NCBI GenBank assembly: GCA_022453515.1
Contig: JAJNNY010000028.1
Coordinates: 62,001 to 126,000 of the forward strand
DNA length: 64,000 nt
DNA from: Astrocystis sublimbata
Taxonomy: Eukaryota > Ascomycota > Sordariomycetes > Xylariales > Xylariaceae
Reading direction: 5' to 3'
Shown: positions 45,816 through 56,552 of the stretch, piece after piece
Numbering within the stretch: position 1 is the first letter of the stretch
Layout of the letters: each line of letters opens with the position of its first letter
Program-made: the position numbers and the translations under genes
Notes under the pieces: model-generated
What the model was told of the DNA's origin: nothing
The model's input: the letters and a program-made list of their open reading frames with translations, nothing else
The model's database searches: none

Positions 45816-47252
45816 TTACAACTTCTCGCCCCCGGCCACATTAGAGACGAAATCGGCGATAGCCTCGAAATAACCCTCCTCTATACAGCTGGAGTTGTGG
45901 TCGCCGCCGGGAAGCAACTTCAGCACCTTTGTTGGACTTGTAGCGACCTCGTAAAGCTTTCGCATGTGGGCAGGCCTATTTTTGACATTAGCAGCTATTC
46001 CAACTTGTTCGAAAATAGGAGCCAAGTAAAAGCATGCAAATAATGCATATAAATAGATAGGTCAGGAAACAGAGTTTTAATCCGTAGCCCCGAAGGGCTT
46101 TCAGGTTTTGTGGATGGTTGTTTTAAGTCATCATGCTATTTTGTGGACCACAAAAAGTGGCTGAAAAATCAAGGAAGTGGAATTGGCAGACTTACGGGAT
46201 CATTTCGTCTTGCAAGCCGCTGAGAAACAAGATGGGAACTTCAGTAATGCTTGGCAATATAACCTCGCTGGGCCATATCTGATGACATAGCATAGTCAAG
46301 TATCTGGCGGGTGGGACAACCGAGGGTATCAAGGCACGCATGCTTCGGAAGGTGTTCTCCAGGACGAGCCCGACGATGTCGCCCCTATGCTGGTTCTTGG
46401 CCACGAGTTTAATAGCCACAGCCCCTCCTAAGCTCTGGCCATACACGATGAGCTTGTGATCCCTAGTCTCCGCTCGGCTGCGCAGATAGTCGAGGGCCGT
46501 CTGAGCATCCAAGGTAATGCCTTTCTCGTCCGGCTCGCCAGTGGACATGCCGTAGCCGCGATACTCCAACATCAGCACATTGCAGCCAATGGAGTTGATA
46601 AGCATCCGTGCAATTGGCAGTCGGTGACCGATGTTGCCCGCATTGCCGTGGAACATCAACACAGTACACCTGGTGAACCGGCCACGCCTCGGCCCCCGGA
46701 TGTAGAAAGCGGACAGCTTCTCGCCATCGCTCGTCGGTATTACAAGCTCCTCGAAGTCATTGAGGCCGAATTGAGAGGGTCGGGGGACTCTGGTCCGAGC
46801 ATCGGCAGGAATGCCGGAGGGATAGATCAAGGACCTGGAAACCGGGACAGAAGTGGTCAGTGGTGTTCTGTCTCGATCATGGATCTCGTGAGGAGTTTCC
46901 CATTATGCTAAAGAGACTGGATTTTAAACTGAGGGTATAACTCACTTTTGCTTGAAATATAGGAGCGAGGTCAAGACGGCAGCAACGCCCTGGGCAACCT
47001 CAGTTAGCTCTGCCGCATCACGGCGACATGTGGCAATGGCGGTCTGGGCGCGTTTATAGGCCCGGGTCAAAGACGAGTTGCGGGGCGAAGCAGAAACAGA
47101 GGCAGAAGCGGATTTGGAGACGGAGGCTGTTGCTGGCCGGAAGGACAATGAGCACAGAGGCATACCGAAGTTGCCAACGCCGGTACGCGCGCGTAACTGG
47201 CGACGGTACTGAGCAGCGAGACGGACTGCTGCAGGTAGGTCTGATGTGACAT
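45816..47252 (-). CDS. bem46: BEM46-family alpha/beta hydrolase
   Basis: A membrane-associated alpha/beta hydrolase of the BEM46/ABHD13 family, linked in Neurospora to germination and auxin metabolism; the substrate is unknown. Exons 47252-47166, 46989-46946, 46834-46196 and 45975-45816 give 309 residues. The small first exon encodes MSHQTYLQQSVSLLSTVASY and is joined through a GAGCTAAC...GCCCAG intron to the membrane segment GVAAVLTSLLYFKQKSLIYP, matching the family N-terminus. The catalytic triad is visible: Ser178 in YGQSLGG, Asp253 in SGLQDEM, His283 in GGDHNSS. The FHGNAGNIGHR oxyanion-hole motif is intact. An alternative start at 47163 would bypass exon 1 but gives an N-terminus unlike the family. 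Confidence 0.92.
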
Positions 47253-50200
47253 TGAGGCTCCCGGAGGAGACATATCTCAGAGCCAGGAGGAGAAGAGGAG
47301 GATAATGAGGAGGAGGTGTGGTGGTAGTAGTGGGCTACCTTTCGGATCGGAGGAGTCGGTTGTTGATCTATGTACCTAATATCTGAAAAGCATCTAACCC
47401 ACTGTGTAGATGTGAAAGGGTGACGGGAAGGTGGACTGGAGCCTTTGAACTTGGCGGGAAGGTTTGCAAAGAGTTGGGTACATGGCACACGCGGTACAGC
47501 CAGGTGGTGCGGCTGGTACCCGACTAAGTGCAAGGTGGGCTCCGGTGATGTTTCTTTGCTTACCGCAACCGTCAGGAGTACGGTGCAAGCTGATACCGTA
47601 GTGTACACCCCAGCGGCGACGGACAAGGGGCAACGGACAGCATAGGCTACCTACGGAGGTACCTAACTCGCCTAGCAAACGTAATACTCCAGCCCTGGGA
47701 ACTCTCTCTCCTGAACCGTGCTTTCACTAATTATTGCTTGAATGAGTAAATATGCAAAGCTCGCTGTGCCAATGAATTAAACCCTTGATGCTGGACACGG
47801 GAGCGGAAACGGCAGGGTAGGCCGAGCGAGGAAACAAAAAACCTTGAACCACCCAAGGTTGGCAGCGTTACCGATTCCGCCGCCGTCCCGCATGTACACG
47901 TGTACACGTTCATGCAGGGAAAGAAGAATCGGCCTAGGCTCGGTGATGGGTTGAATTGTTACTGGTGAGTAGCCCCGTAACGATTGGGATTGCCCATCAT
48001 CACGGATGGGTATAATTACTCGATACAGGATGCCAGGCATGGTGTAGCAAGGTGTCTAGACTCTGCTGTGATTATGTAAGTGCCTACCAATGCTAGAAAA
48101 AACAAAAACAGAAAAGCAACAAGCGAATCGGTCTCAGGTACGGCACCTACATACGGTAGCAGTGTACCTGACAAGTCCTAGAATGTGATTGGCCTAGAAA
48201 CCTACTACCGTCTAGGTACTCGTACATACCTATTGACTCAATGGCACAGAAAGATTCGTCGAATATTGAAACAATGATCTTCGCAGAGTCAACGATGCAT
48301 TGAGCACTGTCTATTGTCGAAATGATAGGAGATCAATATCCCTCTGTAGGGAGTCGTGTGTAATATGACTGCATAAACCCGAGATGGTGCCTTTATTACA
48401 ACATCGATCTTCAGCAAGGGGGCCGAGGGGGCGCCGGACCCCGATGCCTTACTTTAAATAATGTGATATCCGTACAGCACACCCACGGAGTACCTACTTA
48501 GATACCTACCTAGGTATGCATCAGATCAAGTGGAATACTGATTGGGCAAAGGGAGATCCAAGAGTCTATCGACGAGTTTCAGTCCATGATACCTTCCAAA
48601 GAAGCTATATTGACATCGAGATGGGGGCGAGGGGTGGCTCAAGCTGTTGGAGATCATTAACACACGCGCGCGCAGCATGTCGAATCACGATCCTCACAGG
48701 TGTGCCACATGAATGATCACCCGGGACAATATCATGATTGGCCTCTTACCCTTCGTACATGCATTGCGCTGGGTTCAGGTGTATGCCAGGGCCCTTCCTC
48801 AATTGGTGTCCTGCTGCTGCATGCTTGATGTCCGGGGGTTAGGGGGTCTTGGGGGTAAACATTGCGATTATGCGAGCTCATGCTCATCAGCTTCGGGCTC
48901 ACCAACATATTGTATATAGTTGTAGTAAGCCTGTTGCTAACGTTATTTATTGTTCTGACTGTCAGCTGGCTAGCTCTCCATAGAGTCTTGAATAGAGCTG
49001 CCATGTCAAATAATTCTCCGTGCCGCCGACGAGGTCCCGCATTCCCAAAGGAGCTATGCTTACCTGGATGTTGGGTAGGGTCGCTTTAAATAGGAAGACC
49101 AAGCGATGCTGCCCCTCGACTAGTCTCGCATACGTTAGTCGGCTAAGCTGAAACTCGTGCTACTCTTTGCGGTAATGCAGGGTCGAACATCTGACCCAAG
49201 ACAGACTGGCAGAAGAAACCCTGACGCGACGTTGTCGAACGGGTTCGTGTTGTGGTACGGCCCGTATGTGAGGCTTTCTAGAGCAGGAACCATATCATCA
49301 TCCTCGTTCGCTCTTGTGGCCAAGGGTTATGCATGTTCAGCGCGGCGACCATTTTCAAGTAGTATAAAAAGCTAAGGTTAGTCAGTTGATGACGAACAAA
49401 TTAAACCAGAGGTCATGCGCCGTGGTTAGTGTATTCCTGTAGTTCTCCAGCTTGTGTTGATCGTCCTACCTGTTGCTGATGGACCTGCCAATCGGGGTGC
49501 AGCTCATCGAACGACACCTCATAAGACACCCGGGCCTCCCAGGACCAGATACGATCATTTATACCTTTTAGGTATGAACGCCTGGGTGTTAGTGGTAAGT
49601 ATGGTGCCGAATTAGGTGGTAATGCCATCAACATGAGCTGTCTTGGGTGGTTTCATGCAGTGTTTGAGCCTTTGACGGCGTCAGGCCATCCTGGCGCGCC
49701 TGGCAATGGTGGGTTCATTGACGATGATCGACTACAGTAGGATGGATGTACCTAGCCAGAGCAGTGGTTCTTATGGTTGGCCCTGGCAGCAAATCGCACT
49801 TCGCCTTGTTGCCAATCCAATTATGACGGCGCGACCGAATCCGGCCTAGCCCCCTTTCTGGGTAGTTCCATCCAGGAATCGCCCTACCTGTTGCTGCTCT
49901 GCCTGAGCAAGAAAAAAAAACAAAAAAAAAACTTGCTGTACACAATAACAATCATCTATTCAAGACACTCGCTCTACCTAATTCTGGCTGACACCCGCTA
50001 CCTATTACTTGCTACGGCTGCTAGGTTTGCTGCAGTAACAGTACGGCTCAGCACAGTCACATCACTGCTCGTTACCTGTTACGTTTCCGCGCATTTTTTC
50101 GCCTGATAGTTTGCAGAACCTTACTACCTCCACTCTGACACAGCGTCTGTCACGATCCTGTGTTGGTGTCTGTTGCTGTTGTCCCACCTTACCTAAGGTG

Positions 50201-51676
50201 GCCCGTCTCGTTGCTCAGCCCGCGCCGCCACACTCCTCTTATTGCTATTTACGTCCAGCTTCCTGCGCTTCGCCAGCCGGCCCAGCCCTGAACAGGCAAT
50301 TGATTAGGTGCAACCCCGCTACGGTCTCACAGAAACAGCCTGCAAAGAGCCCAAGCTTGGAGCCTCTCAGATTCCCTTGCACTTGCACCCCAACAAAGGT
50401 TGTCACGGGAAGTTTCAACTTTCAGCGTTCGTGACGCGAAAGACGCGCATTCCCACCCTCGCCCACACCCTTACGTCTTGCTTAGTCGCTTGATCGTCTG
50501 CACCCCATACGGATAAAGAATTCTATCCGCGTCGTACCAGCACCCGAATTTGTTGCCCTCGGCCGGAGTGGCTGCCCCAACCCTGCTCATAAGCAGCCCA
50601 TTATAGCCCCGACAACACGCGGGCTATTTCCAGGCATTGAGAGTCTCGGGCGAAGCAGCGAGCAAACCTTGGCTTTGTCCGGCTTGACCTCTTGTGGCCC
50701 TGAGAATTTGGCACCACCATTTTCCGTCACCATCGCTGTTTCATTCCAGTTGATCGCTACTCACGCAGCCCTTGAGGCATCGCCAGTCTTGCCTTGCCTT
50801 GCCAATACTCGCCTTCGCCTGTATTACCGCCGCCTAACCGGTTTAGACCTTGGACGACCACGCAAAGGGAATTCGGTCCAATCCAGTCCAGTCGGTGATA
50901 CAGCAGTCTAAGACCATTTCAGAACAATGGTTTCCTTTTCCTGCGAGGTACGTCCGTTCACTTGATAAGCCGACGCCTGACATCACTTCTGTCCTTCCGC
51001 CCGTCTGTGTGTCTTCTGTATCCAAGCCCAACGCTTTTCTATCCTTATTATTCCTCTTCCTCGTTCATATGTCATGTCAGCACACCAAACACCACGACGC
51101 AGTTACGCATAACATCTGCGCGCATTGTTCCGTCGTCCTTCTCTTCCCTTCGCAAGTCTAGGCGCACCCACCCCACATCGCATTCCTCCGATTCTTGTTT
51201 TGTTTACAGGCCGCTATTGATCACCATTCGCCCACGGCCTGATTTCTATCTGCCACTTACGGCCCCTTCCCTGCCCACCCCCCTAGGCGCTAAGTTTACC
51301 GGGTCTGCAACCTACCCCTGGTTAGTACCCTCGGTACCCTGGCACGCCCTGGTCGTTCCTTGTCGTCCTATCCCGTGAAGCAAACCACCTGGACCACCGT
51401 CATCTCCTGACCTATTTCACCCCTCCGCCCCTCCAAGTTGACCGTGCACACCCCCCTAACCTCCAGTTATTCGCGTATCCTCCGTCATTTGTTAAACTGT
51501 ATTCTTGCCATTCCTTTGTACAACCATCTGACTGTAATCCTGTTGGTCCACAGCAATGTGGTGATGTTTTTACGAAGAAGAAGCTCGACCCCCACAGAAA
51601 CCGTTGTCGAGGCGCAACTTTCACCTGCATAGATTGCATGGTCCATTTCCCTGGCGTGGAATATCGTTCGCACACG
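47253..51676. other. 4.4-kb gene-free region upstream of the gene at 51745
   Basis: No gene is recognised. The first part holds the BEM46 promoter and TAGGTA/TACCTA motifs (47,644-47,670; 48,210-48,230; 48,487-48,516). From about 49,900 on, the plus strand is dominated by C/T-rich tracts and short A runs (49,910-49,930), typical of fungal promoters and long 5' leaders. Confidence 0.5.
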
Positions 51677-51738
51677 GTAAGTCGAATACTACAAGAGTCT
51701 TATAGGCCCATCCCTCATTGTTGCTGACGCCCGGATAG
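51677..51738 (+). other. Probable 5' UTR intron of the gene at 51745
   Basis: GTAAGT donor at 51677, TGCTGAC branch-like element and GGATAG acceptor ending at 51738, six bases before the start codon. The 62-nt length is normal. It supports transcription reading into the gene at 51745 from an upstream start site. Confidence 0.6.
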
Positions 51739-51744
51739 AGTTGT

Positions 51745-52914
51745 ATGACCGAGGAACAAAAGTATCAAGGCGCGCTATACAAGCCCAAGAGACAGAAGCC
51801 CAACCAAGCCGCAGCACCGGCCTATCAAGACGAGATGGCGCATCACGCGTACGTCGAAGATGCAGCGGAGGAATACACAGACGAGTTCCTACAGTATCAA
51901 GTCGGCGAATCAGAAGTCGGTGTTAGCTATGCGTCTTATGGCGGCATGCCACCCGCAGCACCCATGCCTCCATCGGCTGTCGATGTTTTCGACTATATGC
52001 TAGATGCGACGCCGACTGCCTCGAACGTCAACTACAACCCGCAGCAAAACCCTGCAGAATACGGAGGAGGTCGTCAGCTCATACGGTTCGAGCAAGACGA
52101 GAACGACTATGTCGACGAAACAGGTTATATGGTCGACGATGACGCAGCGGGTCAGTACGGCACAGCCTACGAAACACCCGCAAAGGTGCACAGGAAGAAG
52201 ACCAAGGACGCTGAACGCGAGCTGAAGAAGGAGAGGAAACGGAAGCGACTGCACATTGAAACCAGCCCGGCAGCGCTGGCACTAAGTAACGACGAAGCTA
52301 TGACCGATGCACCACCCGTCCTACACTCCGGCTTGACAGGTGGTCTCAACCGTATGATGCGCCCCTCGCAGTTCCCCCCCTCTCCAGACTATTCTGGAGG
52401 CGACGGCGCCGAACCATCGCCAACCGACTCACTCAAAAAGAAGAAGCATGCGAAGGCTTCCAAGCCTAAACGGACAGACAGCTTCGGCAGTAACCTAAAG
52501 GCACTTGTGACTGGAGGCTCAAAATCAAAGGTGTCCAAAAAGCGGAAGCATTCGACAGAAAGGAAGGAAAAGAAACGCCGAACTCGCCGTCACTCTAGCT
52601 CTGGCCCGGAGAAAGTCCCGAAGCTTATTGAGTATCGGGCCAAATCGGGCGACGAAAAGGGAGATGATGAGAGTGGAGCAATGATTATCTACAAACCTCG
52701 ATCGGATCTGTTCCTCAGCTTCTGCACCAAAGGCCCGGAAAGTGAGCGAGGTTGCAGCGTAAACAAAGCCCTGAAACGTTACCACCGCGAGCGGACAGCG
52801 TCAGGTACCGCCCTCAGCAAGGGTGGAGAGGAGAAGGAGCTATTCAGGTCGCTCCGTATGCGTCGCAACGACCGTGGCGAAATCGTCCTCTTCTCTATCG
52901 ACGATGAGGAATAG
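51745..52914 (+). CDS. Unrecognised lysine-rich, probably nuclear protein
   Basis: A single coding exon gives 389 residues. I recognise no named domain. The N-terminal 150 residues are acidic with many Tyr and Pro. The middle has several bipartite-type basic clusters (KKERKRKR, KKKKHAKASKPKR, KKRKHSTERKEKKRRTRR), strongly suggesting nuclear or nucleolar location. The C-terminal 110 residues look folded and conserved, with PKLIEYRAKSG, MIIYKPRSDLFLSFCTKG and a final LFRSLRMRRNDRGEIVLF block. It follows a 4.4-kb gene-free upstream region and a 5' UTR intron, features common in tightly regulated fungal genes (inference). Confidence 0.75.
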   Translation: MTEEQKYQGALYKPKRQKPNQAAAPAYQDEMAHHAYVEDAAEEYTDEFLQYQVGESEVGVSYASYGGMPPAAPMPPSAVDVFDYMLDATPTASNVNYNPQQNPAEYGGGRQLIRFEQDENDYVDETGYMVDDDAAGQYGTAYETPAKVHRKKTKDAERELKKERKRKRLHIETSPAALALSNDEAMTDAPPVLHSGLTGGLNRMMRPSQFPPSPDYSGGDGAEPSPTDSLKKKKHAKASKPKRTDSFGSNLKALVTGGSKSKVSKKRKHSTERKEKKRRTRRHSSSGPEKVPKLIEYRAKSGDEKGDDESGAMIIYKPRSDLFLSFCTKGPESERGCSVNKALKRYHRERTASGTALSKGGEEKELFRSLRMRRNDRGEIVLFSIDDEE

Positions 52915-53894
52915 GGGCAACAACAACGCACGAAAACCTGGATTCGGTCGGACATGGCGTTCTATACGGCTTTGCTTTTTGGAAAGGGGGGACGGAATGG
53001 GTAAGAAAGGAACGGCATGGAAAGGAGGACCTGGAAACGGAAACATCATGATACCTTTTAACAACATCAGTACCTACCTACCTATAGGGTAGGTACGATA
53101 GGGGATGGGGGCGGAGCTGGGGATGCGCGGTTGCGTTTGCTTTGCTTGCATGGGTTTTATCGCCTGGGTACGATACGATACAGCCTGAGAGGGCACCAAA
53201 TCACGTCACATCATATCATCACCTTTCTGCTCTGAAGCTGGACTTGGAGCCCTACTTATAGAGCGAAATGGAAAGATGTACGACGGTGTAGGAACAGAGA
53301 TACGGGGAAGGGGAAGGGGAAGGGGGCATCTTCTTCCAGGCCGGTGGCCTGGATCTAATACAAGAGGCGCAACGGAGCATGGCACGGAAGCATACTTTTC
53401 GCGGTTCGATGTATTTTTGTCATATGTTGAAGAACCTATGATTAGGTGGAGGAGATGTTATGAGCTGCGGGTCGATCGATCCGTTGGCTGCTGATATCCG
53501 TTTTGCATTTCTTCGATGTTTTTATTATTGCATCTTAGTAGCTCAGATACTTCTGATGATACAATATCTACCCATTTGCTACATTTACCACTCCGGTTCT
53601 GCTGAGTTGAAGTCGTGCCAGTCAAATGTCGTATATGCTCCTCCCTTTTCAGATGTGGTAATCTGGAACTGGTACCCACCCCAGGTAGTGAAAATATTAT
53701 GTAGAAAGTCCATTGTTCAGAAACATTGCCACTCTATTCAACACACGAGCGATGCGTATGGCTTCGATAGGTACAAATATAACAAGTTTTTAATTACACA
53801 CTTCGATTAAAAGTGGTTGATTGTAGAGCTCACTCAAGTTCTACGGATATCATATCAACTCCCCCTTACACCCCTCCATACTACAGTAATCACC
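52915..53894. other. Convergent spacer between the gene at 51745 and PEX10
   Basis: No gene is seen. An inverted repeat (TACCTACC...GGTAGGTA type) at about 53,073-53,096 could fold as a hairpin in the 3' UTR. A GGGGAA-rich run lies at about 53,305-53,325. Confidence 0.45.
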
Positions 53895-55235
53895 CTAGAA
53901 TGCCCTCAAGGGCAGCACATGCTGCACCATAGCCTCCCTCCGACAGAGCGGACACTCAGGCTTCTCGCGGATCCAATCGCCAATGCAGGCCCAGCAGAAG
54001 ACATGGCCGCACGGCGTCGCCGAAGGGTCCTTGAGCTCCTCCAGACACAGCGTGCACTTGCGCTGCGCCGCGCCCTTGATCCAGCGCATGGCGCTTTCGT
54101 TCGCAAGGTCGTAGCGCACACTGTTGTTGTCATCGTCCTCCCCAGATTGTTTAGACTGAGGTGGGGGTGGTGTATGCGTCACAGCAGCAATATTCACCCG
54201 CGTCGCCTGCGTCTGTCCCGCGCCCATCCCCGGAGTCCCCATCTCTGTGAGCAAGATGGCGTTGTTGGCGCTATACGCGTGCTCGTCGAGCGAGACATCT
54301 AGTTCTCCTCCGCCGCCATTCCGCTCGCGCGACGAAGACAGGAGTTGCTGGTGGGACGTGGAAAAGGTTTGCACGGTCGAGCGTATGTGCAGATACGCCT
54401 GCACGCTCATCTGCACGGCGAGCAACACGCCTAGCAACTCATACCCGGCGCGATCGGTGCCTGCGGGCCCTTCACCTCCTGCCGACGCGCGCGATGTGAA
54501 TATGTAGCGTAACCCCGTGAGACGTTTCGCTAGCTCGTAGTAGGATCCACTGAAGTAGAAGAGGGCGAGGCTGAGTGCGTGGATCGGCGCTGGGGAGGTC
54601 AGGGTTGACAGGTTCGCGAGCATGTAGGCTTGTATTTTGTAGGTCCATTTTTGCGTTGCTGGTTTTTTCCTGCTGCCACTTCTACTGGGCTTCGCATCTG
54701 CATCTTCTGATACTGTGACCTGCTGCTCCTGCGCCTCGCGGTCCAATGCCCACGCGAGATTCCGCTGCAGGCGCGCGCGGATGCGCCCTCGTATGGCGGG
54801 AAGCAGCTTCGCGAGGCCGTAGGGGAGGAGGATGCTTCCGGCGATGTAGGCGGCGCGTCGCTGGATGGACGGGAGGCGGCGTTCCTGGTCGGCGGTGTGT
54901 TTTGTGGATGAAGAGGATGAGGGAGAGGCAGGTGAGGGCGCTTCGACCTGCACGAGACCGCAGTACTCTTCGCCTAGCGTGCGGTTCCCTATCAGGGTCG
55001 TGAGGCAGAGGTACAGCAGGTCGGCGATGGTGCGGGACTCGGTCGACCACGAGTGCGCGGACCGCGCGCCCAGGAGGCGGCGGTGCAGGTCGGTGAATTG
55101 GTTCGTGAGCAGGCCTTGGAAGTATGCATCTTTTTGGTGCGCACGGATGATGTCGGGGGCGAAGGCGTATGGGTATGGGGGGGTTGCGAGGGAGGATGAC
55201 GGTGGTGGTGGTGGTGATGTTGTTGTTGTTGCCAT
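53895..55235 (-). CDS. PEX10: Peroxisome biogenesis RING E3 ligase PEX10
   Basis: A peroxisomal membrane RING ubiquitin ligase that works with PEX2 and PEX12 in recycling the PEX5 receptor. A single exon gives 446 residues. The N-terminal family region contains YAFAPDIIRAHQKDAYFQ and the glycine-rich span AYIAGSILLPYGLAKLLP, then ALFYFSGSYYELAKRLTGLRY. The C-terminal C3HC4 RING (about 394-431) reads CTLC...CGHVFCWAC...CPLC with all ligands present. Low-complexity linkers (Ser run near 110, Pro run near 350) are usual for filamentous fungi. An inverted CCAAT box lies about 170 bases upstream on its coding strand. Confidence 0.95.
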   Translation of the reverse strand: MATTTTSPPPPPSSSLATPPYPYAFAPDIIRAHQKDAYFQGLLTNQFTDLHRRLLGARSAHSWSTESRTIADLLYLCLTTLIGNRTLGEEYCGLVQVEAPSPASPSSSSSTKHTADQERRLPSIQRRAAYIAGSILLPYGLAKLLPAIRGRIRARLQRNLAWALDREAQEQQVTVSEDADAKPSRSGSRKKPATQKWTYKIQAYMLANLSTLTSPAPIHALSLALFYFSGSYYELAKRLTGLRYIFTSRASAGGEGPAGTDRAGYELLGVLLAVQMSVQAYLHIRSTVQTFSTSHQQLLSSSRERNGGGGELDVSLDEHAYSANNAILLTEMGTPGMGAGQTQATRVNIAAVTHTPPPPQSKQSGEDDDNNSVRYDLANESAMRWIKGAAQRKCTLCLEELKDPSATPCGHVFCWACIGDWIREKPECPLCRREAMVQHVLPLRAF

Positions 55236-56552
55236 GGTTGTGCTCGGGTTCGGGTCGGGTATTGAGGTTGGTATTGTTAATTGCTCGTTTGGCTGTCACG
55301 TTGACATGATGGATTGTCGATGGGTATCACAGAAAGTCGTGTTATGAAAAGGAAAAATAATAATGCTAATGTTGCGCTTGAGTATGAGATTAGTTGGGTT
55401 GATTGGATGAAGCTTGTTCGCAGCTTCAGCGTTGGACCTCGGCGCAAGTAGGTACATCACAGGTAAATGGGCCGGGCCGCCAGTATGCAGGGCAACCCTG
55501 TCCTTTTAAGCGGGGCAGAATGTCCGGCATTCTGTAAGTTAGGTACATGTATCTATTCATACACCAATGACCATCGGATTGAACACTCCCAAACTAAAGA
55601 CTTTCACACTCAAATCTATTGCTAGGAATTGTAGTGTAAGCATTGCAACAGAGAATCCATTGGCGAGCGAACAACAATGCTTGCACTTTATTGAAGTCAT
55701 CCCCAATACGCATTCTGAGTTTCAAGAAAAGTGCTGCTGTCATGTGCAGCCTAGGAAGTCCAACCTACAGGACGACTTGGCCAAGGAGCATAGAGATGCG
55801 AAGGTCATGCAGAGCCTCAGGCGCGAAAAGTCAAGGGAAATGACCATTTCAGGCTTCATTTTGATACAAGACACCTGAATCCTCTACTCATCCCCTAGTG
55901 TGTCCCGCGCCGTTGCTGCAGTCATGATGTTGAAAAGCAGCCTCATTGTCATTCATGTATCCTAATGATGCATCATATCATGGGCTTGTTCCAAGGAGTA
56001 AGTAAGATATTTGAATTTCCGACACTAAACCTTCGCCACTAATTAGCACCCGCAGGCTAAATGAAGTTCAGTCAGAATTCAGCGACCTTATGACTTTGCC
56101 GACTTATCCTCGCCGTCTTTCTTGACTCGTTGTCAGGTCTCCCTCCTAGTCTTGGGCGAGGTTTTGAAGGATGGAGCTGTAACCAACGTCAAAGCCGAAT
56201 GAGGCTATGGACTCGATGCTACACCTCCACCCCACCTGATACAGCTGACTCGGCTCAGACACGAGAGAGAAGGATTATATACTCGTGCTTCTGTAGGGGT
56301 CAGTCAGAACGTCGCACCTACGTGCCGAAGTGCAAAACGAAAATAAACCCCCATTAGTCTCCAAATCCGTGCCACAAAAAGAGTGCTATTTAACCTTCGA
56401 CAACTTCATTGAGTGTATACTGACCATGGCAGGATTTTTCGACCAGCCCAATTAATTGTTGAAATTCTATAACTCGTTCATCTTTTCATTTTTATAATTA
56501 CCAAAAACATAGATCAAAGGCTTGTTCTCTGGCTATAGTACAAGCGTACACA
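55236..56552. other. 1.3-kb spacer, edge of the accessory region
   Basis: Left part is the PEX10 promoter with ATTGG at 55402-55406. Right part is more AT-rich and leads to the HET-domain gene. I see no defended gene; a 103-codon frame at 55567-55878 has no recognisable features. Confidence 0.45.

Noticed and set aside
47054..47626. 190-codon minus-strand frame overlapping the BEM46 5' end
   Set aside because: Its frame differs from the BEM46 exons, and the family N-terminus is rebuilt by the spliced model instead.
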